From assembly GCF_018131075.1 (NCBI RefSeq), contig NZ_JAFCLS010000017.1, positions 1 through 64,000 of the forward strand: a stretch of DNA of 64,000 nucleotides, written 5' to 3'. How positions within the stretch are numbered: position 1 is the first letter of the stretch; each line of letters starts with the position of its first letter. Positions 60,093-64,000 of this stretch are shown piece after piece. The position numbers were made by a program, and so were the translations under genes. The notes beneath the pieces are model-generated. The model made no database searches, was not told the origin of the DNA, and saw only the letters and a program-made list of their open reading frames with translations. Source of the DNA: Bradyrhizobium sp. JYMT SZCCT0428. GTDB lineage: Bacteria; Pseudomonadota; Alphaproteobacteria; Rhizobiales; Xanthobacteraceae.

Positions 60093-62486
60093 TCAGATGC
60101 GACCCAGTGCGGTCAGGATAATTTGGGGCGTCAGCGGAATTTCCGTAATGATCGTCCCAAAAGGCCTGAGCGCGTCATTCACTGCATTGGTTACCGCGGC
60201 CGCCGCTCCCGCCGTTCCGGCTTCGCCGGCGCCTTTCGCGCCTAGTTCCGATTCCAGCGTTGGCGAGACCACATGGCCGACATCGATGTCCGGCATCTCG
60301 CCGGACATCGGCACCAGATAATCGGCCAGATTGGCGTTGGTGAGCTGGCCCCGTTCGTCATAAATGCATTTCTCGAACAGCGCGGCGCCGAGGCCCTGCA
60401 CCACCCCACCCCTGATCTGCTCGTCGACCAATTGCGGATTGATGATCGTGCCGCAGTCCTCGACCACCCAGTGCTTCAACAATTTGACGAAGCCGGTGTC
60501 GGTATCGACCTCCAGCCATGAGGCCTGAACACCGTTGGTAAAGGCGAAGGGATATTCGCGCGGGACAAAATGCCGTGTCGCCATCAGCTCCGCCTGAATG
60601 CCCGGTGGCAGCGTATCGGGGCGGAAATAAACAATCCTCGCCAATTCACTCAATTCGATGCGCGGCGCGCCATCACTAACGTTCACAACGCTATTGCTGA
60701 CGATGTCGAGATCGCCGGGTGACGATTGCAGGATGGCGGCGGCGACATCGAGGATGTTCTTGCGCAGCTCCTTGGTGGCCTGCAGTGCCGCCTCGCCACC
60801 GATGCCGGCGCCGCGCGAAGCCCATGTTCCGCCGCCATAGGGCGTATTGTCGGTGTCACCCAGAATGACGCGCACACGGTCCATCGAGACACCGAGCACG
60901 CTGCCGACGATCTGGGCGGTGAGCGATTCCGATCCCTGCCCCTGCTCGGTGATGCTGGTTTGGCAGACCACGGCTCCCTGGGCATCGAGCCGCACCGCCA
61001 CGCCATCCTGCGACGATATCTTGGCGCCGCCGACGCCATAGAATGCTGCGCTGGGATTGGTGACTTCGATAAAGCTGGCTATGCCGATGCCGCAATGAAT
61101 GTTTCTGGCCCGCAACATTGCCTGTTCCGCGCGCAGCGCGTCATAATCCATCATCTTGATAAGTTTCGCCAACGCGGCATGATGCGACAATTGCTCGAAA
61201 CGCAAACCCGAAGGCGAAGCACAGGGGTAAGCGTCGTCGGCAATCAGATTGCGGCGGCGAATTTCGACGGGATCCATGCCGATCTTCATCGCCGCCAGAT
61301 CGACCAGACCCTCAGTTACCGAACAGGCGATCGGATGCCCGACCGCGCGATACTGACACATGACGTTCTTGTTCTGGAACACGACGCGGGCCCGGGCGCG
61401 GTAGTTCTTGGTCACATAGGGCCCACCGACCAGGTTGACGACCTGATTGGCCTCGATGGCGCTGGTTCGCGGATACATTGAATACGGCCCGATACCCGTG
61501 AGATCGTCGATCTCGAACGCCGTAATGGTGCCATCACATTTGACGCCGATCTTTCCCTTGCAGCGATGGTCGCGCGCATGGATATCGGTGTTAAAACTCT
61601 CGACCCGGTCGGCGACGAATTTGACCGGTCGCCGCAGCAGTTTCGACAGTGCGTAAGTCGCCATTTCGTCGGCGTAGATGTGGACCTTGATACCGAAGGA
61701 GCCTCCGACGTCCTTGCAGACCACGCGGACCTGGGACTCCTGAAGACCGAGATGCAGCGCCGCAATATTCTGCACCATATGCGGGGCCTGCGTGCCCTGA
61801 TAGATCGTCAGCCGCGCCTCGGCTGCGTTCCAATCGGCAACTACCGAACGCGGCTCCAGCGTCACGCCGGTGTGCCGCCCAAAAATGAATTCTGCTTCCA
61901 CCACCTCGTCAGAGGCAGCAAGGACCGCGTCGACGGTGCCTGCATCATGATTACGCTCGAAGGCCAGATTGTCGCCGAGTGCGGGATGGATCACGGACGT
62001 TGTGGGATCGAGCGCGGTTTGCATGTCCGTCACAGCGTCGAGCTCTTCATAGGCGACGGAGATATGTTCTGCCGCGTCCTCGGCAGCGGCGCGGCTAGTT
62101 GCGATGATTGCCGCGACGGCTTCGCCCTGCCAGCACACCCGATCAACCGCGATCGCGCTTTGCGGCGCAGATTTGAGCCCCTTCAAGTGCGAAAGCACCC
62201 CAACCCACGGCGTGATGACCGCAGCAATTTCCTGGCCGGTGACGACGGCAATTATACCCGGCATGCGCTTTGCCGCTGCCGCATCGATACCAGTGATTTT
62301 TGCATGCGCGTGCGGCGACCGCAGGAACACGACATGCGCCATGCGCGGCAGTTCGATGTCGCTGACATATAACCCGCGTCCCTGCATCAGGCGGTCGAGG
62401 TTTGGCCGCGGCACGGTCTTGCCGATATAGGAGTTCGGCCGATCGAGCACCGAAAACGCGGCACGATCCTCAGGTGTACGCGTCAT
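60093..62486 (-). CDS. Molybdenum hydroxylase large subunit (CoxL/xanthine-oxidase type)
   Basis: A 797-residue molybdopterin subunit. VGGSFGIKVHIYADEMATYA, YRAVGHPIACSVTEGLVDLA and the catalytic glutamate in LGAKGAGEAGTAGAAAAVTN are visible. The active-site loop is not the CSFR of CO dehydrogenase form I nor GAGR of form II but YRAVGHP, so CO oxidation is not supported. No Tat signal. It overlaps the [2Fe-2S] gene by 4 bp (ATGA) and forms a three-gene set with FAD and Fe-S subunits. Substrate is unknown; aromatic N-heterocycle or aldehyde oxidation is typical. Confidence 0.92.
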   Translation of the reverse strand: MTRTPEDRAAFSVLDRPNSYIGKTVPRPNLDRLMQGRGLYVSDIELPRMAHVVFLRSPHAHAKITGIDAAAAKRMPGIIAVVTGQEIAAVITPWVGVLSHLKGLKSAPQSAIAVDRVCWQGEAVAAIIATSRAAAEDAAEHISVAYEELDAVTDMQTALDPTTSVIHPALGDNLAFERNHDAGTVDAVLAASDEVVEAEFIFGRHTGVTLEPRSVVADWNAAEARLTIYQGTQAPHMVQNIAALHLGLQESQVRVVCKDVGGSFGIKVHIYADEMATYALSKLLRRPVKFVADRVESFNTDIHARDHRCKGKIGVKCDGTITAFEIDDLTGIGPYSMYPRTSAIEANQVVNLVGGPYVTKNYRARARVVFQNKNVMCQYRAVGHPIACSVTEGLVDLAAMKIGMDPVEIRRRNLIADDAYPCASPSGLRFEQLSHHAALAKLIKMMDYDALRAEQAMLRARNIHCGIGIASFIEVTNPSAAFYGVGGAKISSQDGVAVRLDAQGAVVCQTSITEQGQGSESLTAQIVGSVLGVSMDRVRVILGDTDNTPYGGGTWASRGAGIGGEAALQATKELRKNILDVAAAILQSSPGDLDIVSNSVVNVSDGAPRIELSELARIVYFRPDTLPPGIQAELMATRHFVPREYPFAFTNGVQASWLEVDTDTGFVKLLKHWVVEDCGTIINPQLVDEQIRGGVVQGLGAALFEKCIYDERGQLTNANLADYLVPMSGEMPDIDVGHVVSPTLESELGAKGAGEAGTAGAAAAVTNAVNDALRPFGTIITEIPLTPQIILTALGRI

Positions 62487-62965
62487 GGCGCGCGTTCCGC
62501 GCGCAACCGCGCCGTCGTCTCAATCGCATCGATAATCGCTTGATAGCCGGTGCAACGGCAATAGTTACCGGAAAGGTGCGCACGAATCTCTTCCCGATCC
62601 GGCTTTGGAGTCTGCTTCAGCAGGTCCTGCGCCGCCATCAGCATTCCCGGTGTGCAGAAGCCGCACTGCAGAGCGTTGCGGTCGCGGAACGCAGCCTGCA
62701 GATCCGCGATTTCACCGCTGTCGGATAACCCCTCGATCGTTTCGACCGACCCTTCTTGCGCCTGTACCGCCAGTATCAGGCAGGAGCGCACGATCTCGCC
62801 ATTGAAGCGTACCGTGCAGGCGCCGCAAACCCCGTGCTCACACCCGACATGCGTGCCGGTCAACTTCAGATGCTCACGCAGGAAGTCGGCCAGGTTCAGC
62901 CGCGGCAGCACATGGGCGTCGATACGCTCGCCATTGACTTCGAGGAAGATAGGCACAGGGGTCAT
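62483..62965 (-). CDS. [2Fe-2S] subunit of the CoxMSL-type molybdenum hydroxylase
   Basis: A 160-residue two-cluster protein. THVGCEHGVCGACTVRF is the ferredoxin-type centre, LQCGFCTPGMLMAAQ and GNYCRCTGYQ the helical centre. The start ATG 62965 (MTPVPIFLEV) overlaps the FAD subunit stop by 4 bp; the frame opens 18 codons upstream inside that gene. Electrons flow from the molybdenum site through this subunit to the FAD subunit. Confidence 0.95.
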   Translation of the reverse strand: MTPVPIFLEVNGERIDAHVLPRLNLADFLREHLKLTGTHVGCEHGVCGACTVRFNGEIVRSCLILAVQAQEGSVETIEGLSDSGEIADLQAAFRDRNALQCGFCTPGMLMAAQDLLKQTPKPDREEIRAHLSGNYCRCTGYQAIIDAIETTARLRAERAP

Positions 62966-63846
62966 CGCGCGGGTTCCCCCGACTGCAAATCGGGACGGCA
63001 AAGCAGCCTGGACACGCAACGCTGAAGTAATACTTTCGCGAGGTGCCGCCGCATGGCCGGAGTAGCCTGCTGATCCCCTTGGGGATCCAGCTCTTCGCCC
63101 AGTATCGCGGAGGCTTTGGCCAGGACTTCCGGCGTGACGGCAACGTTAACAAGTTTCCCGGCAGCCCCGGCCAGCAAAGGCCGATCGCCCACGGCAAAGA
63201 AACCGAGGCGGAGATCAGTGAACTGTCCGCCTACGATGGTCGACTGCGCCGCCAAGCCGACAATGGCATAGTCGCCGTGACGGCGGGCAAATTCATGGAA
63301 GAAGTGCGTGGAATCTTTCCGCGCGACAGGCAGTTCGACGGCAACCAACAGTTCCTGTGGCGAAAGTGCCGTTTCGTAAATGCCGGTGAAGAATTCTTGA
63401 GCAGGGATTCGTCGCTCGCCGCGTGGCCCGCAAACAATGACGGTTGCGCCCAGCGCCACCATGCAAGCCGGCAATTCGGAAGCCGGATCCGCGTGCGCAA
63501 GGCTGCCGCCGAGCGTGCCGCGGTTGCGGATCGCCGGATGCGCGACATGGGATGTCGCGTCCTTCAACAGAGGAGCATGGGTCGCGATTTCGGGAGATCT
63601 CAGGACGTCCACGTGACGCGTCAGCGCACGAACGGTTAAGACATCGCCTTTCACAACTATCCCGCGAAGCTCAGCCAATTCACCGATATCGACAATGAAT
63701 TCGGGGGAGATCAGGCGCAGATTCATTGCCGGCATCAGGCTTTGGCCGCCGGATAACACCTTGGCCTTGTCGCCATAAACAGCCAGCAACTCCAGCGCAT
63801 TCACGACGCTGGTAGCGCGGGCGTAAGCGAAAGCCGAGGCTTTCAT
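62962..63846 (-). CDS. FAD subunit of the CoxMSL-type molybdenum hydroxylase
   Basis: A 294-residue FAD-binding subunit. Flavin contacts are VLSGGQSLMPAMNLRL near residue 30 and AIRNRGTLGGSLAHADPASE near residue 105; RHGDYAIVG is the later family block. It passes electrons to NAD, a quinone or a soluble acceptor. Start ATG 63846 with ggggagg about 10 nt upstream; the frame opens 19 codons further. It is the first gene of the coxMSL-type operon. The last 154 bp of the window (63847-64000) show no gene and should hold its promoter; 63900-63960 is AT-richer. Confidence 0.94.
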   Translation of the reverse strand: MKASAFAYARATSVVNALELLAVYGDKAKVLSGGQSLMPAMNLRLISPEFIVDIGELAELRGIVVKGDVLTVRALTRHVDVLRSPEIATHAPLLKDATSHVAHPAIRNRGTLGGSLAHADPASELPACMVALGATVIVCGPRGERRIPAQEFFTGIYETALSPQELLVAVELPVARKDSTHFFHEFARRHGDYAIVGLAAQSTIVGGQFTDLRLGFFAVGDRPLLAGAAGKLVNVAVTPEVLAKASAILGEELDPQGDQQATPAMRRHLAKVLLQRCVSRLLCRPDLQSGEPAR

Positions 63847-64000
63847 TCGACGCAACCTCCCCGGCCGGATATCGGCATTTTTCTTTGGATTAGACGGCGA
63901 CAATTTCTAAAGGTCAAGTTTGTTTATCGAGTGATTATTTCGGTGCCTGCGACTTTGGGACTTGTTATCATGTTGCGACCGACGCACGTTTCCTACCAAA

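Noticed and set aside
60093..63846. Naming the operon as CO dehydrogenase coxMSL.
   Set aside because: The large subunit lacks the CSFR or GAGR loop of CO dehydrogenases; only the general family is supported.
1..64000. CRISPR arrays, tRNA or rRNA genes.
   Set aside because: No regularly spaced repeats, no tRNA arm pattern and no rRNA core sequence were found on reading both strands.

Overview
The window looks like chromosomal DNA of a Bradyrhizobiaceae-type alphaproteobacterium (Bradyrhizobium or a close relative). The basis is high GC with strong GC3 bias, dense coupled operons (ATGA overlaps), Bug/TctC solute receptors, RopB/Omp31-type porins with a 'YNWTGFYVG' repeat, and palindromic intergenic elements that I recall as common in Bradyrhizobium. 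This is an inference from sequence style; no search was run. No rRNA, tRNA, CRISPR array or complete insertion sequence was seen.

Layout. 0-0.4 kb: the start of gmd (GDP-mannose dehydratase). 0.7-10.2 kb: a Crp-type regulator, then a seven-gene block (livG, acyl-CoA ligase, livH, livM, binding protein, livF, PaaK-like ligase) that looks like ABC uptake plus CoA activation of a carboxylic, possibly aromatic, acid. 10.4-17.4 kb: a dTDP-deoxysugar and polysaccharide locus. rmlB and rmlA are intact. The 2,3-dehydratase, aminotransferase, Gfo/Idh ketoreductase, glycosyltransferases and flippase are broken by frameshifts, a stop codon or truncation. 17.7-19.7 kb: an intact CaiB/BaiF CoA-transferase and a frameshifted porin. 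19.8-25.8 kb: tctA and tctB, the methylthioadenosine salvage genes mtnP-mtnA, a divergent class II aldolase and tctC. 26-31.6 kb: an enoyl-CoA hydratase-like gene, serine-glyoxylate aminotransferase, a GlcD-GlcF fusion oxidase and GlcG. 32.2-38.3 kb: an intact porin, an orphan HigA-type antitoxin, gene remnants, and an MBOAT/SGNH-like acyl-transfer pair. 38.4-63.8 kb: a catabolic region very rich in molybdenum enzymes.

The molybdenum region is the most interesting part. One minus-strand block runs: unknown secreted protein, Tat-exported IorB-like hydroxylase, [2Fe-2S] subunit, di-heme cytochrome c, MGD-type oxidoreductase, enoyl-CoA hydratase. A divergent plus-strand operon runs: Bug receptor, [2Fe-2S] subunit, second hydroxylase, leaderless ModA-like protein, cyclase-family hydrolase. 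A third, three-subunit CoxMSL-type hydroxylase lies at 60-63.8 kb. Between them are a Crp-type regulator, a CpdA-like phosphodiesterase coupled to a complete ABC transporter, another Bug receptor and a zinc alcohol dehydrogenase. Together they suggest uptake, hydroxylation and ring opening of one or more N-heterocyclic or aromatic compounds, but the substrates cannot be read from the sequence.
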